64,000 nucleotides of DNA from Deroplatys truncata (taxonomy: Eukaryota > Arthropoda > Insecta > Mantodea > Mantidae): contig CM060978.1 of NCBI GenBank assembly GCA_030765065.1, positions 57,998,421 to 58,062,420 on the forward strand, written 5' to 3'. The notes beneath the pieces were generated by a model. That model was not told the DNA's origin and did no database searches. It worked only from the letters and a program-made list of their open reading frames with translations. Each line of letters begins with the position of its first letter. The first letter of the stretch is position 1. Shown in pieces: positions 46,291 to 57,296 of the stretch. Position numbers and translations under genes: made by a program.

Positions 46291-47529
46291 CACTATGTGA
46301 TTAGAAGTATCCGGACCCCCCACAAACATACGTTTTTCATCTTAGGTGCATTGTGCTGCCACCTACTGCCTGGTACTCATTATCCGCGACCTCAGTAGTC
46401 ATTAGACATCGTGAAACAGCAGAATGGGATGCTCCGTGGAACTCACGGACTTCGAACGAGGTCAGGATTGGGTGTCACTTGTGTCAGAAGTTTGTAAACG
46501 AGATTTCCACACTCCTAAACATCATTAGGTCCACTGTTTCTGATGTGATAGTGAAGTGGATACATGAAGGGATATTCACAGCACAAAAGTGTACAGGCCG
46601 ACCTCGTCTGTTGACTGACAGAGACCGCCGACATATGAAGAGGGTCATAAAGAGTAATAGGCAGACATCTATCCAGACCATCACACAGGAATTACAAACT
46701 GCATCAGGATCCACTCTAAGAACTGTGACAGGCGTGAGGTGAGGAACCTTGGATTCAGTGGTCGAGCGGCTGCTCATAAGCCACACATCACGCAGGAAAA
46801 TGTCAAACGACGCCTCGGTTGGTGTAGGGAGCGTCAACATTACACGATTCAACAGTGCAAAACGTAGTGTGGAGTGTCGAATCACGGTTTACAATGTGGC
46901 GATCCGATGGCAAAGTGTGGGTATGGCGAATGACCGGTGAACGTCATCTGCCAGCGTGTGTAGTGCCAACAGTGAAATTCGGGGATGGTGGTGTATGGTG
47001 TGGTCGTGTTTTTCCTGGAGGGGGCTTGCACCCCTGGTTGTTTTGCGTGGCACGATCACAGTGCAGACCTACATTGATATTTTAAGCGCCTTCCTGCTTC
47101 CCACTGTTGAAGAGCAATTCGGGGATGGCGATTGCATCTTTCACCACGATCGAGCACCTGTTCATACTGCACGGACTGTGGCGGAGTGGTTACACGACAA
47201 TAACATCCCTGTAATGGACTGGCCTGCACAGAGTCCTGACTTGAATCCTATAGAACACCTTTGGGATGTTTTGGAACGCCGACTTCGTGCCAGGCCTCAC
47301 CAACCTACATCGATACCTCTCCTCAGTTCCGCATTCCGTGAAGAATGGTCTGCCATTCCCCAAGAAACCTTCCAGCACCTGATTGAAAGTATGCCTGCGA
47401 GAGTGAATGCTGTCATCAAGGCTAAGGGTGGGCCAATATCATATTGACTTCCAGCATTACCGATGGAGGGCGCCACAAACTTGTACGTCATATTCAGCCA
47501 GGTGTCCAGATACTTTTGATCACGTAGTG
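46291..47529 (+). mobile_element. Tc1-like transposon, copy 2, 1239 bp
   Basis: Both inverted ends are intact enough to read: CACTATGTGATTAGAAGTAT on the left and the complement of CACTACGTGATCAAAAGTAT on the right. TA duplications are at 46289-46290 and 47530-47531. It is the same family as copy 1 at 15870-17115, in opposite orientation. Confidence 0.95.
46423..47447 (+). pseudogene. Tc1-family DD34E transposase pseudogene
   Basis: It starts at the ATG giving MGCSVELTDFERGQ, the start shared with copy 1, and ends at the TGA at 47445-47447. An early frameshift near 46460 moves the helix-turn-helix region (STVSDVIVKW, then GRPRLLTDRDRRHMKR) to another frame. The region around 46742-46955 is broken by further shifts. 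The C-terminal catalytic half is open (46956-47447) with HHDRAPVHTA and DLNPIEHLWDVLE, giving a D-34-E spacing. The first catalytic motif reads WSVES, so its Asp is replaced by Val. The gene would have cut and pasted the element at TA sites, but this copy is dead on two counts. Confidence 0.93.
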
Positions 47530-48195
47530 TACCTACTAGGCAAAGAACGTTTTACTTTAACCCAAAATCTATACCGATATTTCACCGGAAATACATATTT
47601 TGAAGCCCCTGAATAAAAAAACTTAGAATAAGTTCCGTGTGTGTGTCTGTGTCTCAGCACCATAACTGAAAAACGAAACCTCAGATAAATACCAAACTTG
47701 ACATTTAAGTTGCGATACCAAAATTTTCACGAAAATCCCCCGTCACACAGTACGGCTTATATGGAAGATTTGTCGAGATGTTTTATTTTCTCAAAAATGA
47801 CCACAACGATTTTGATTAAAATACCATATATTAAAGATACTTAGATCAGAAATAAAATATGTACCTTGAATTCTCTGGGAATAGCCTGTGAGGTCCTCTT
47901 CATTCGAAAGGAGTTTTGTGGAATCTTGTATAACTGGTAAACATAAAGCGATAGACTATAACATACCTGTCAAAATCTGTAGATCTCTTTAAAACACACA
48001 ATTTACTTAAAGTACTTTTTATAGCATTGACCATTTCCGAGATATCTGTTGTTTTTCCGTCGCTCAATACCTTGTCATTCTTTTAAGTCCCGTCGATTTT
48101 CAGCTGTTTCTTGCGATTCCAAGGAAACCGCATGGAATTTTAAAGCTAGCATATAGCGTCCACCTCTTAAACATTTGACTATCGCTATTCTCTTT

Positions 48196-49123
48196 TGAGG
48201 CAGTATTTTTAACACTTAAATGATTTCAGTCAAATTATGTAATACAAATTCAATAACATCCCGCCTTAAAGCAATATGTGTATGTAACAATATATAAAAA
48301 GTGTACAATACAGTCATTGTATATGTTTATATTATTCTATACATGTTAAATAATGTTATTTGAATGTATTACGTAATCTAATAATGTAGAAGCTGAGAGA
48401 ATTATAGGTTAAAAGTTGCTAACCTTGAGGCAATAATGAATAAGAAAGTGTAATAATGCTACTAGTCATTCTTGGAGTAACAATAATGTAATTTTTGTGA
48501 CAGTTTATAAAATACCCAATCAACAACCAGAAAAAAGCTTAAGTTATATAATATTATTCTATTGGATTAGGAATAACCAATCAGAGATTTGAAATACAGT
48601 AATTTACAAATTTAGGTGGTTGAAATCAAGTCAATTGCTTGTAGACAGCGCTCATAACTGGACATGTTGGTTGTTGACAGTGTTCCTAAACGGACACGAG
48701 ATGTGTCCTCGAGAAATTTAATACGTATTCGTGTGAGAAGAAAATAGTTTTACGTGTTAAAAAGTGCAAGTAATTAATTACTAAAAGAATCTCACAGCTC
48801 TCTATATCAGTGAAGTGTTATTTAAAGTCGTGTCAAGAATTAATAAAAAGGAGTGAAGTAAAATTATAATCTATGTAAGCCTACATTCTTCAGTTGCACC
48901 ACAACCCTGCTAAGACATCCATGTCTCTAACAATAATACTGACGCAGCCGACGCAAATATAAATATATAATATTTAAAGAAACAGTCAAATTACAAAGTT
49001 AATATTTTTAAATTCTTTGGGACGAAGGCTACCGGGTACTATACGTGCGGTTGCAACTACTTCAAGTTCAGCTCCCCAACAGTTGAACTATAACACATCT
49101 CCTACAACAAAATAACTTCTTCA
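48196..49123 (+). repeat. TGAGG-LTR copy I (solo)
   Basis: It is 928 bp, TGAGGCAGTATTTTTAACAC to AACTTCTTCA. The flanks CTTT and TTTT match at three of four bases. It is inserted in R900. Confidence 0.85.
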
Positions 49124-49280
49124 TTTTATATCTATAACGAAATGTGTTATGTAGCTATTTCTGTAAGGTTTATCTCGATTATAATGAAGTGGGTAGAGAA
49201 AAAACTACGTAAGAATAATTTGTGTAACCACTAATAAACGATGGAGAGTAGAAAGTCATGTGAATGTATCTAGTATCACT

Positions 49281-49764
49281 GCTCATTGCGCGGTGTTTCT
49301 AGGGACTAGGAAGGCCTTTTTTGGAATTTTATGTATCTGTTTGCTAAAACAATCTGTAGATAACACTTTCACAAGAGCAAACGTAATTTTCAGAGTGTGA
49401 GAAGAAGACACACAAATTTTGCTGCTGTGAACGTGAAGCCCTGTACAGGAAACGAGGTTTCTCTGGGCTACTCTCTCATTAGGGAGGCCAATCATAACTG
49501 TTGTCCCACAATCGCAACAGTTTGGGATCAAAGCTGCCGTGTCTTGGTATGCAAATATGTTTCACTGACGTTCTCGAGTACATACAGCCGTACTGCTGGT
49601 GAAATGGAGCGCTCTAAATAACCAGCTCTAGTGTAGAATTCAGACAGACTAAATAGCGAAATGTATATGCGCTATTTCACAAAGTATACATGCCTAACAG
49701 CGAGGTATTAGTACTCTATTTTGCCAATGTTAAATTTAACCAACTGATGACGCATTAACTAGAA
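49281..49764. other. Unclassified interval
   Basis: Opposing ORFs (82 codons minus, 74 codons plus; 49283-49621) show no domain. No repeat match is seen. Confidence 0.35.
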
Positions 49765-49860
49765 GGCATTGATGTTTTGCTTTCACATGATTTTCTCTGT
49801 CCACTATCGCTTATTTTCGCTTCCTATTCCATGTACATAGTTGCTAGAGAAATTCCTATA
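49765..49860 (+). repeat. R900 5' end fragment
   Basis: GATGTTTTGCTTTCACATGA and the following TTTTCTCTGTC match the R900 5' end. It is interrupted by the mariner element at 49863. Confidence 0.5.
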
Positions 49861-49862
49861 TA

Positions 49863-51139
49863 CGAGACACTATTTATATTTTGAGCCTTGGCAACCCTGA
49901 ATGTTGTAGGTGCCATCTGACGTTTCCAATGGAAAGTTTGACATTTTTTACCATAATCTACTTCAAACATTTTGTCAATAGAGCGTTATTTGTTTTGTTT
50001 ACACTAACTTGAAAATGGTGTGTCAACAAAAACATGGAATTAACTCATGAAAATGTTCGTGCAATGATTTATTACGACTTTCGACGTGGATTATCAAGAC
50101 AAGAGTGCATTGATCAACTAACTTCCACATTTGGCGACGAAGCACCATCCTTTGCCACTGTGAAACGCTGGTATAACGAATTTAATCGTGGCCGCCGTTC
50201 GCTCAATCGTGCAGTTCGTGAAGGCCGTCCAAAATCAGTTGTGCGAGAAAACATTGATGCTGTGCAAAAACTAATAATGAAGGATCGTCATGCGAATATT
50301 GTGAGATTGAGGCAACCCTAGGCTTAGTTCCACCAGCATATATAAAATATTGCATGATTATTTAGCCGTGAAAAAGGTTTGCTCTCGTTGGATCCCACAT
50401 AATTTGACACAATCTCAAAAAGATGCTCGTGTCGATGGGTGTACGTAAATGCTCAAGAAATACAATGGCGGTGCCTCAAAAGACGTATATAATATTGTAA
50501 CAGGTGACGAATCATGGATCTATGCGTATGAGCCGGAACGTAAACAGCAGTCGACTGTATGGGTGTTTCAAGACGAAGCAAATCCAACAAGAGTCGTTCG
50601 CACTTGAAGCACTTCGAAGCAAATGGTCGCCTGCTTTTTCAGCAAAACTGGCCATGTGCCAACAATGCATTTAGAGGAACGTAAAACGGTCAATGCCGAA
50701 TAGTACGCAACCATTTGTTTGCCGGAAGTCTTCGGTGAAGTAAGGAAAACCAACAAGAACCGTAGGATCGTTCTTCATCAAGACAATGCGAGCGTACACA
50801 CATCTCGTGTAACAACAGAGTATTTGAAGGCTCAAAAAATCGAATTGATGGGTCATCCGCCATACAGGCCAGAGTTGGCACCCAATTACTTCTTTTTGTT
50901 CCCGAACATCAAGGATAAATTGCGTGGACAACGATTTTCGTTGGCAGAAGCAGCCGTTGATGCGTTATTTTGGAGGTGTCTCAGGAAGATTGGAATAAAT
51001 GCTTTGACAAATGGTTAAAAAACGTATGCAAAAGTGTATTGATCATAAAGGAGAATATTTTAAAAAACAATAAAGCAGCTTTCAATGAGAAATTACTTTG
51101 TTTTAAGTATTAGGCTCAAAATATAAATAGTGCCCTACG
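49863..51139 (+). mobile_element. Mariner transposon, 1277 bp
   Basis: Inverted ends share CACTATTTATATTTTGAGCC (left from 49868; right as the complement, ending at 51132). TA duplications are at 49861-49862 and 51140-51141. The length is typical of a full mariner element. Its ends differ from those of the fold-back elements (CGAGGGTCGTCC...), so it belongs to a different mariner lineage. Confidence 0.95.
50034..51073 (+). pseudogene. Mariner transposase pseudogene
   Basis: It starts MELTHENVRAMIYYDFRRGL, and the first 95 codons hold the N-terminal DNA-binding region (FRRGLSRQECIDQL; later FATVKRWYNEFNRG). A frameshift and stop near 50320 end the first frame. The catalytic core resumes with TGDESWIYAYE (first Asp) near 50505, breaks again near 50600, and continues at 50719-51018 with LHQDNASVHTSR (second Asp). 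The third position is altered: the usual Tyr-Ser-Pro-Asp-Leu-Ala-Pro-x-Asp motif reads YRPELAPNYFF, with Tyr where the DD34D Asp should be. The C-terminus near 51010-51073 shows the usual cysteine and GEYF tail before TAA. The enzyme would excise and insert at TA. This copy is inactive. Confidence 0.95.
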
Positions 51140-51644
51140 TACAAGAAAAACGTCAGTGGGTGTGTCTGTTCTGTCTGTGAACAGTATAATTCAAAAATAA
51201 AAGTCGGATAAGTACCAAAATTGGGACTTAAGTTCAGTATCGACCAAAGGATGCAACACGAAGATTTTCAGTAAAATCCCACCATATCCAACTACCCTTT
51301 ACATGGAACATTTTTCGAAATTTTTTATTTTGTAAAAGATTACTCTAAGGATTTTGCTTAATATACTACATATTAAAGATATTTACATAACAAATAAAAT
51401 GTACATCTTGAATTTTATGAAAAGAGCCAATGAAGTCGGAAGGAATTTTGTATGATCTTGTCTAACTGCCGAAAGACGAAAACGTATTACCTAAAGAATG
51501 TAGATCTCTTTAAAACAGTTTATTTCAAATAACCTTTTTTGTGGTATCTGCCATTTCCGAGATAGCCGTTATTAATGCTTCTAATTGTTCGCTCCTTAGC
51601 TATTCTTTAAAAGTTCTGTCGATTTTAAGTTGTTTCTCGCGATT

Positions 51645-53155
51645 CTCCGTAAGGGGGGGTTCCGACCCCTTCAGCTGCCGTGGTGCGGGCGCTGCGGGCC
51701 CTGAGCACTCGTGATACTTCTGACGTCACTAGAAGTACGCCGGGCCGAATATTCGAGCCCCTCCCAATGGATAGTTGTTCGGAGTGGGTTGGACTCGGCG
51801 GGTCAGTGGTTCCCGATACCCATGAGGGATTGAGTACGCCTGGATGGTTTTTCCGCCCAGGCGGGGTTGTGAGACGTCTCGATGTTCTCCGGCACCAACC
51901 ATGAGTGAGAGTTGGTACACGGCATGCTAGACTGTGAAGAAGATATTTGTTGTAGGAGTTCCTATTATTTGCACCACGCTTTGGGAGCCAATTTGAAGTA
52001 GGCTTCACGTATGGAAAGCCGATTTGAAGTAAGAGTTGTATTGAAGGAGTTGTATTATATTACAACTGTTGTGGAGCCGAACTTGAAGTAGTTGCAACCG
52101 CGCGTATGGTAAAAAGTTTCGGTCGCCTTCGCCCCAAGTTTAAAAACATTAACTTTGTAATTTAACTGTTTCTTTAGATATTACATATTTATGTTTGCCT
52201 CGGCTGCGTCAGTATTATTGTTAGAGACATGAATGTCTCAGCAGAGTTGTGGTGCGGCTAAGAATATAGGCTTACACAGATTATAATTTTTACTTCACTA
52301 CATTTATTAATTATTGACAAAACTTAAATAACACTTCACTGATATAGAGAGAGCTATGAGATTTTTTTAATTAATTACTTGCACTTTTTAACACATAAAC
52401 TTAATTTTTAGTCTCATGCGAATAGTATTAAATCTCTCGAGGACGCATCTCGCATCCGGTTACAAACACTGTCTGCATACAACTAAACTCTAAATTTGTA
52501 AAACTTTCTGTTTTTCTGTTTCTGAGTGGCTAATCCTACTCCATTAGAATACCTTCATTTAACTAAAGTTTTTCTGGTTGTTGATTGGCTATTTTATGAA
52601 CTGTTACAAAAATTACATTATTGTTGCTCCAATAATGACCAGTAGCATTATTAAACATTCTTACTCATTATTGCCTCAAGGTTACCTCATTGTTACCTCA
52701 TTATTAGCAACTTTTAACTTATTATACTCACAGCTCCTACATTATTAAATTACGTAATACATTCACATAACATTACTACACATGGATACAATAATATTAA
52801 CATATACAATGACTGTAATATACACGTTTTATATTGAAACACACACAATTGCTTTAAGGTGGGCTGTTATTGAATTTATAGATTATATAACTAGACTGAA
52901 ATCATTTTAGTGTTAAAAATACTGCCTCAATTGCTGTCAACCCTACCGAGGTTTTCGGTAGTCGCCCTTTTCTGGATGACACCCATAACTGACGTATCTA
53001 CTTCCATCCTCGCGTAAGCTGGGGTGGGCCTTTTTAGACTCCAGTTGACCTCGTGGGAAAACCCCACGACTGGAGGGTCACTTGGATGGCGGTAGCTCCG
53101 GGTTTAGGAGGGGGCTCGGGCTTAAGCTCTTGCCCTGGTAGACCTTCGCTCAACA
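51645..53155. mobile_element. GC-rich retroposon with 14-bp target duplication
   Basis: A GC-rich segment of about 514 bp (51645-51934 plus 52930-53155, excluding LTR J) is flanked by TGTTTCTCGCGATT on both sides (51631-51644 and 53156-53169). A 14-bp duplication is typical of target-primed retroposition (LINE or SINE). No poly(A) is seen at either end and I recognise no reverse transcriptase. A 74-codon plus ORF (51680-51904) and a 127-codon minus ORF overlap in it but carry no known domain. It may be the 5' part of a LINE or an unusual SINE. Confidence 0.65.
51935..52929 (-). repeat. TGAGG-LTR copy J (solo)
   Basis: It is 995 bp, TGAAGAAGATATT to ACTGCCTCA on the plus strand. The flanks ACTG and ATTG match at three of four. 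It splits the GC-rich retroposon, so it is the younger insertion. Confidence 0.88.
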
Positions 53156-53405
53156 TGTTTCTCGCGATTGCATGGTAAGAGTATGGAATTTTAGGGCCAG
53201 AATACAGCGTCCAGGTATAAAATATTTGACTATCGCTATTCCATTGTATCTGTAACGAAATTTTAAGGTAGCTCTTTCCGGAATGGTTTATCTGGATTGA
53301 AATGAAGTATGTAGATAGGAAAATAAACTTTTGTAAGAATAAAATACACTCCAATATGCGATAGAGGTTAGAGAAAGTCATATGAAGGTAATAAGTCAGA
53401 TATAT

Positions 53406-53812
53406 TTGTTTCTATTTTCCGGCTGCAGCAGAAGCAATACGCAGGTTTTAGATTGAAAATGTTTTTAATTCCTAATAATTATCATATTTGTATTACGTCA
53501 ATCTAAAATATGATTCTTAGAGATGTGATGATACTTTTTTTTTTTTTTTTTTTGAAGATTCGCCTCGCTTCGATCCAATATGGGTAGAGTAATGGTGTGC
53601 TTTCTTGCCGATTGGCGTGGACTGCGCTGCACAGATGCCTGCGCTATAGTGCGTTTGTTTTAATATGAAACATGGAAAGCAGAAAGAGACAGCACTATAT
53701 TCCGAACGACAGTTGGTAACTGCCTAATCTCAAAACCTTTACTATTGAAACTTACTATTTAAAATCTGGGTTAGTTTGAAACATGCAATTTAGAAGACAA
53801 CAACCAAAACTC
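53406..53812. other. Unclassified interval with poly-T run
   Basis: A run of 19 T lies at 53535-53553. The sequence after it (TCGCCTCGCTTCGATCCAAT) is unassigned. A poly-T could be the tail of a minus-strand retroposon, but its body is not recognised. Confidence 0.35.
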
Positions 53813-54138
53813 GTTTTGAGGCAGTATTTTTAACACTTAATGATTTCAGTCTAATTATATTATATATGTATAAATTCAATAACAGCCCGCCTTAAAGCAA
53901 TTGAGTATGCAAAAGGTATATCATAACTGTATATTACAGTCATTGTATATGTTTATATTATTGCATCCATGTGTAATAATGTTATGTGAATGTATTACGT
54001 AATTTAATAATGTAGGAGCTGTGAGAATAAAAAGTCAAACGTTGTTAACAATGAGGTAACCTTGAGGCAATAATGAATGTGAGAGTTTAACAATACTACT
54101 TGTTGGAAAGGTAGAATCAGATGACTGAAAAATTCAAT

Positions 54139-54210
54139 GCCATAGCCGGGATTTGAACCACGGATCTCCCGGTCTCCGTCCGGTTGCTCTAACCACTGAG
54201 CTACCATGGC
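54139..54210 (-). other. tRNA-like module, unit 1 (pseudo-tRNA/SINE head)
   Basis: The minus strand shows a seven-pair acceptor stem (GCCATGG with CTATGGC), an A box TAGCTCAGTGG with a four-pair D stem (GCTC/GAGC), and a B box GGTTCAAATCC. The anticodon loop ACGGAGA lacks the usual U33, and the T stem has two mismatches, so it is unlikely to be a functional tRNA. The pol III promoter parts look intact, as in SINEs. Confidence 0.75.
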
Positions 54211-54457
54211 AACATGCCGACACGACATTAAATTCTCCAGCTGATTCGCATTTTTCCCGGTAAACCACAAGGAGATCTCAAATTGTTTTGAGATGCCATA
54301 CCCCAATGGCGACTTACATTTGTTGTAAGTACTTTAAGTTCCGGGCTTTATAGTTACAACCACTAGTAGGTCAATTAATGGAATTAATTGTTCTTTCACA
54401 CAAGCCGTGTGTTGGACAGGGTTGGAAAGGTAGAATCAGATGACTGAAAAATTCAAT

Positions 54458-54529
54458 GCCATAGCCGGGATTTGAACCACGGATCTCCCGGTCTCCGTCC
54501 GGTTGCTCTAACCACTGAGCTACCATGGC
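54458..54529 (-). other. tRNA-like module, unit 2
   Basis: An identical copy of the module at 54139-54210, 319 bp downstream. Confidence 0.75.
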
Positions 54530-55402
54530 AACATGCCGACACGACATTAAATTCTCCAGCTGATTCGCATTTTTCCCGGTAAACCACAAGGAGATCTCAA
54601 ATTGTTTTGAGATGCCATACCCCAATGGCGACTTACATTTGTTGTAAGTACTTTAAGTTCCGGGCTTTATAGTTACAACCACTAGTAGGTCAATTAATGG
54701 AATTAATTGTTCTTTCACACAAGCCGTGTGTTGGACAGGGCATTGGCATTGAATTTTTCTTGGAAGCAATAATGTAATTTTAGTGACAGTTTATAAAATA
54801 GCCAATCAAAAACCAGTAAAAGCTTTAGTTAAATGAAGGTATTCTATTGGAGTAGGATTAGCCAATCAGAAACTGAAAAGGAGAAACATTTACAAATTCA
54901 GAAGTCAGTTGCCTGCAAACAGTGTTCCTAACCGGACGCAAGACACGTCCTCGAGAAGTATAATACGTATTCATGTGAGACGAAAATAGTTTACGTATTA
55001 AACGTTGCAAGTATTTAATAAAAGCATCTCACAGCTTTCTCTCTATATCAGTGTAGTGTTGTTTAAATCGTATCAATCATTATTAAAAGGAGTGAAGTAA
55101 AATTATAATCTGTGTAAGCCTATATTCTTAGTCGCATCACAACCCTGCTAAGAGAAACGTGTCTCTAACAATAATACTGACGCAGCCGAGGCAAACATAA
55201 ATATATGATTTCTAAAGAAACAGTCAAATTACAAAGCCAATATTTTTTAAACTTGGGGCGAAGGCTACCGGAAACTGTTTACTATACGTGCGGTTGTAAC
55301 TACTACAAGTTCGGCTCCCCAACAGTTGAAATATAATACGTACTACTTCAATTGACGCCCAAAGCGTGGTGCTAATAAAATAATAAACCATCTTCTCAGT
55401 TT

Positions 55403-55682
55403 GTAACAATATGAAAGCCGCCGAGATTATCAGGATATTTCCCACATTTCACTGCAACTGACAAGTACAACTGTACTGAGAAACTAGGCAGTGAAGGTTG
55501 ACTGACAGGGTTTTCAACACTCGAAAAGTCATTAGCGTATGCCCCTCGCCCTCTTCTAGACCGGTCATGTAGCGTCAAAATGGCCATGTTTCAATTTAAA
55601 CCTCACGTAGTGCAGTCTTCCGGGGGTTATTTGTTAATAATGCTATGGTCATCTTAAGATAAATTTAAATTTACTCTAACTG
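55403..55682. other. Unclassified interval
   Basis: No gene or known repeat is recognised; a 63-codon minus ORF is unsupported. Confidence 0.35.
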
Positions 55683-55868
55683 TAGGTTCCCATTTAAAAA
55701 AAATTAAAAACACCTAAAATGACCATCATAACATCCTCCAAATAAAACACGACTAATGGCATTTAGTTTTCCCCATAATATCAAACAACCTTTATTAAAG
55801 ACATTTCTTTCTAGAACATATAATTTTGGAGGTATTTTACAGTCTCAATTTAAATGATCCACCCTGTA
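55683..55868 (-). mobile_element. Fragment of the TACAGGGTGG MITE
   Basis: Its complement matches the left arm of the MITE at 18466: TACAGGGTGGATCATTTAAA, then AGAAAGAAATGTCTTTAATA and ATTAGTCGTGTTTTATTTGG. The right end CTGTA is followed by TA. The opposite end is missing. Confidence 0.7.
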
Positions 55869-55870
55869 TA

Positions 55871-56687
55871 AATCTCTTCCAAATGAGGAGGACTTCAAAG
55901 ATATTCCCAGAAAATTCAAGATATATATATATTGTCGTAGCCTCTCTACAAAATACTACTCAGAAACAGAAGGGTAGGCACTCGCTTAGCAACGGGAGAG
56001 GAAGGACACTATACTACCATAAATGAAACCTTCCAAGAGTAGGTGGCTAAAGGTTTAATATATAAAGAGTGATTACAGTACTTACATTCTCAGCCCAATG
56101 TCTGTCGACGAGGCCATCGTGCCTGAGCACGAAGAAAGCAGTTCTACGTCTTTCATATTCGGGGCTTGCTTACTGATTCCCTCTCAAACACACACGCTAA
56201 ATCGCAAGCATCACTGATGCTACCCCTTCCCCTAAGACTTAGTTCCCCCTGACTTACCCCTACTCCCAGACAAACTGCCGTCTTGGATCTCGGTGCCCAG
56301 AGAGTCGTGTATCCTATTATCTGTGCATACGCCACAATATCTACACTTCATTTCAATCAAAATCGTTAGAGCCAATTTGAGAAAATTCAAAATTGCATAA
56401 AATATTCTGTATAAAGGGCAGCTTGAAATGAGAGATCTTATTGAAAATCTTTGGAATTTACTCAAATTGAATATGAAGTTTTCGCATTTATCCGACTTTT
56501 AATTTGGGAGCTAAATATGTTCACAATCATACACAAATAAATGCGAATATTTTTCTAAAAATGCCTCTTTTTCGGATTCAGAGAGGCTCAAAACTGGTAT
56601 ATGTAGTGAAACCTCTATATTGAATGTTTAGGTGGAATACAATACTTCCTGTGCTTACTGTAAGCACGTAGTAGAAAAAGTAAAAAA
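55871..56687 (+). repeat. R900 3' half, split by an LTR-like insert
   Basis: R900 GATATTCCCAGAAAATTCAA lies at 55903-55922. Sequence resumes at about 56346 with ATTTCAATCAAAATCGTTAG and ends CACGTAGTAGAAAAAGTAAA. Confidence 0.7.
55933..56345 (-). mobile_element. LTR-like insert in R900, 413 bp
   Basis: On the minus strand it starts TGTAGATATTGTGGCG and ends GAGGCTACGACA, fitting TG...CA LTR ends, and contains TTTATATATTAAACC. No target duplication is visible and a piece of R900 at the site is missing, so the call rests on termini, length and its insertion in a known repeat. ORFs of 60-77 codons in it are unsupported. Confidence 0.4.
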
Positions 56688-56999
56688 CTAACATAAAAGC
56701 TTCATGTATTCCAGCATCACTCCTTCTTATGATTTCTATTTCAGTACACAATGTTCCTTCTTCTTCTGTCTGCAATCCTAAGTAATCATTATTAATGATC
56801 ACTGAAGCTTTTTGTAATGTGCAGTGAATAGCGCAGGCACGTTTCTGGAAGAATATTCTATACGGAGCTATTGTTTCTTTCTGACATTGTAGTATAAATC
56901 TACCCAGAAAACATCATTAAAATGTCGCTCGTTATAGCATTACTTGCGTAAATTCGCTTTATCAGAAATATCGTGCCGGTATAATGGCAGTAGTTTATG
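56688..56999. other. Unclassified interval
   Basis: No feature is recognised. Confidence 0.4.
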
Positions 57000-57235
57000 T
57001 TGGTAAGGAAATATTAAACCACCTCTGACACAATCAGCCCTCGCCTGATTCTACCTGGTTCTAGCACTCCACTTATGTCTGTCTTACTTCCACATTTCCA
57101 TTCGCTCCTGAGCCTGAAATTGACCTTTTTTCATTAGTTGATGAGTTTCAGACTGTAGAACATCAGACCAAGACGAGACGGACGCATCCAGGGGCTGGTG
57201 AAGGCGAAGCATGCCTTCCAGCCACTCAGGAATGA
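57000..57235 (-). repeat. Dispersed repeat W, copy 3
   Basis: The complement carries GGATGCGTCCGTCTCGTCTT, CTCAGGAGCGAATGG, AAGTGGAGTGCTAGAACC and a TTCCTTACCAACATAAAC end, matching copies at 28185 and 30586. Confidence 0.6.
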
Positions 57236-57296
57236 GGTGAAGGAGGCTTAGGAGGTCTCAGGTGTTTAATACCCGCGCAGGTGTTTAAACTGAAAG

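Larger units (their letters stand above)
46225..49280 (-). repeat. R900 material hosting Tc1 copy 2 and LTR I
   Basis: A reverse R900 5' end lies at 46225-46270. Reverse R900 3' and middle parts lie at 47536-48191, and its 5' part continues at 49124-49280 (ending AGAAAGTCATGTGAATGTAT). The Tc1 lies in the R900 sequence near its CTTTCTCTAC end, and LTR I lies between GACTATCGCTATTC and the continuing sequence. Confidence 0.65.
51142..53405 (-). repeat. R900 copy hosting a GC-rich retroposon and LTR J
   Basis: Reverse, diverged R900: part one is 51142-51644 (GTGTCTGTTCTGTCTGTGAA, GTAGATCTCTTTAAAACAGT), part two is 53156-53405 (GCATGGTAAGAGTATGGAAT, ending AGAAAGTCATATGAAGG). The two parts join in register once the insert is removed. 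Confidence 0.75.
54102..54739. repeat. Perfect tandem duplication, two 319-bp units
   Basis: Units 54102-54420 and 54421-54739 both begin GTTGGAAAGGTAGAATCAGA and read identically by eye along their length. After unit two, GGCATTGAATTTTTC (about 54746-54763) is the complement of GAAAAATTCAATGCC at the start of each unit, hinting at inverted ends. Each unit carries a tRNA-like sequence on the minus strand. The ORFs at 54004-54306 and 54371-54625 share the same about 68 residues because of the duplication and are translations of the tRNA-like repeat. Confidence 0.95.
53817..55398 (+). repeat. TGAGG-LTR copy K, split by a tandem tRNA-like insert
   Basis: Perfect duplication GTTT is at 53813-53816 and 55399-55402. 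It starts TGAGGCAGTATTTTTAACAC and ends ACCATCTTCTCA. The LTR sequence is interrupted from about 54102 to 54763; without it the copy is about 920 bp. Confidence 0.92.

Noticed and set aside
51625..52008. 127-codon minus-strand ORF over the GC-rich retroposon
   Set aside because: It crosses the boundaries of three nested elements (R900, retroposon, LTR J), so it cannot be an ancestral gene.
54139..54210. Functional tRNA gene
   Set aside because: There are T-stem mismatches and no U33 in the anticodon loop, and it sits in a repeat unit. It is better read as a SINE-type head.
54004..54625. Two minus-strand ORFs with an identical 68-residue start as a duplicated gene
   Set aside because: The shared part is the translation of the duplicated tRNA-like unit. 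There is no protein family match and no conserved extension.
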